A stretch of 31,770 nt of DNA from JAJPHY01 sp040754475. Its GTDB lineage: Bacteria; Actinomycetota; UBA4738; HRBIN12. Below, in pieces: positions 31,326-31,770 of this stretch; position 1 is the first letter of the stretch; each line of letters opens with the position of its first letter. The stretch covers positions 1 to 31,770 of the forward strand of contig JBFMCN010000051.1 in the NCBI GenBank assembly GCA_040754475.1, read 5' to 3'. The notes under the pieces are model-generated. The model had not been told where the DNA came from. It made no database searches and worked only from the letters and a program-made list of their open reading frames with translations. The position numbers and the translations under genes are program-made.

Positions 31326-31770
31326 TCAGTCCCGACGGATCTCGCGGACGAGCTCGCCCTCCGGGTCACGAATCTCGACGACTAGCGGCATCTGGCCCGG
31401 CAGAGCGTGCGTCGCACACCCGAAGCACGGGTCGTAGGCGCGGAAGGCCATCTCGACCTGGTTCAGCAACCCCTCGTCAACCTCGGGACCGTGGACGAGC
31501 GCCTTCGCGGCCTTGTCTACCGACAGCGCGATTCGCGCCGCGTTGTTCTGCGTCGCGACAATGAGGTTCGCCTCCGTGATGAGCCCGCGCTCGTCCGTCC
31601 CGTAGTGGTGGATCAACGTCCCCCGGGGCGCCTCGACAACGCCGATGCCCTCGGTCGGCGTCTCGGTCGGGATCGTGCGGACATCGGGGCTCGTGATCTC
31701 GGGGTCTGCGGCGAGCTCGCCCATGCGCTCGGCCGCGTTGACGAGCTCGACCAGGCGCGCCCAGTGCGTC
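31326..31770 (-). CDS. [NiFe] hydrogenase large subunit, group 3-like (5' end beyond window)
   Basis: The C-terminal 147 residues of the catalytic subunit; the gene continues past base 31770. GVVEAPRGTLIHHYGTDERG and LIVATQNNAARIALSVDKAA are typical of cytoplasmic bidirectional (group 3) enzymes. The L2 nickel-ligand motif DPCFGCATH is complete. After its His there is a 26-residue tail (ALPGQMPLVVEI, then RDPEGELVREIRRD) that the adjacent protease should remove. Known group 3b/3d enzymes couple hydrogen to NAD(P)H; 3b (Hyh type) is common in actinobacteria, but the subtype cannot be settled from this fragment. It heads the maturation gene run in this window. Confidence 0.93.
   Translation of the reverse strand, partial: THWARLVELVNAAERMGELAADPEITSPDVRTIPTETPTEGIGVVEAPRGTLIHHYGTDERGLITEANLIVATQNNAARIALSVDKAAKALVHGPEVDEGLLNQVEMAFRAYDPCFGCATHALPGQMPLVVEIRDPEGELVREIRRD

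Noticed and set aside
1..31770. CRISPR arrays, insertion sequences, prophage or att sites
   Set aside because: No regularly spaced direct repeats, transposase, integrase or phage genes were seen. The tRNA genes are not flanked by partial tRNA copies.

Overview
The window is high-GC chromosomal DNA from a bacterium that looks like an actinobacterium, probably a deep-branching or uncultured lineage. The main evidence is synteny: SRP RNA, dnaX, recR, lysC and asd lie close together on one strand, an order known from Mycobacterium and Corynebacterium. GTG starts are frequent, and several genes appear to begin right at a promoter (leaderless mRNAs). One feature is atypical: the SRP RNA is the long type with an Alu domain, not the short 4.5S type of Streptomyces and mycobacteria.

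Layout. 1-3400 (minus): a truncated zinc alcohol dehydrogenase preceded by a fatty acyl-CoA reductase/HAD phosphatase fusion, whose promoter carries a perfect TetR-like palindrome. 3405-11365: an accessory stretch of visibly lower GC in its centre. It holds a 5.4-kb secreted NHL-propeller/RHS (YD-repeat) gene with a frameshift after its signal peptide, a small membrane-anchored protein directly downstream, a divergent MazG-like gene and a GNAT acetyltransferase, and a broken lipoprotein alpha/beta-hydrolase gene. 11477-19015 (minus): the housekeeping run SRP RNA - dnaX - recR - DPP-IV-like peptidase - lysC - asd - HIT. 19071-21098: an MtnX-like HAD phosphatase (+), two tRNA-Ser genes (GGA and CGA, minus), a small hypothetical protein, and an orphan response regulator (+) ending in a perfect 34-nt palindrome. 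21154-25613 (minus): a DUF3160 lipoprotein, a CapA-like lipoprotein, tadA and a small zincin metallopeptidase. 25644-31770 (minus): [NiFe]-hydrogenase large subunit 3' end - maturation protease - hypA - hypF - hypC - hypD - hypE, tightly overlapping.

How the genes work together. The right-hand operon is a nearly complete maturation set for a cytoplasmic group 3-type [NiFe] hydrogenase: HypF/HypE make the cyanide ligand, HypC/HypD assemble Fe(CN)2CO, HypA delivers nickel, and the protease trims the C-terminal extension visible on the large subunit. HypB is not in the window. The central block couples SRP, DNA replication/repair and aspartate-family amino-acid synthesis. The most unusual parts are the RHS locus, the long SRP RNA, and a recurring arrangement in which a -10-like box sits 6-7 nt before a start codon or the mature 5' end of an RNA. 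No CRISPR array, transposase or phage gene was seen.
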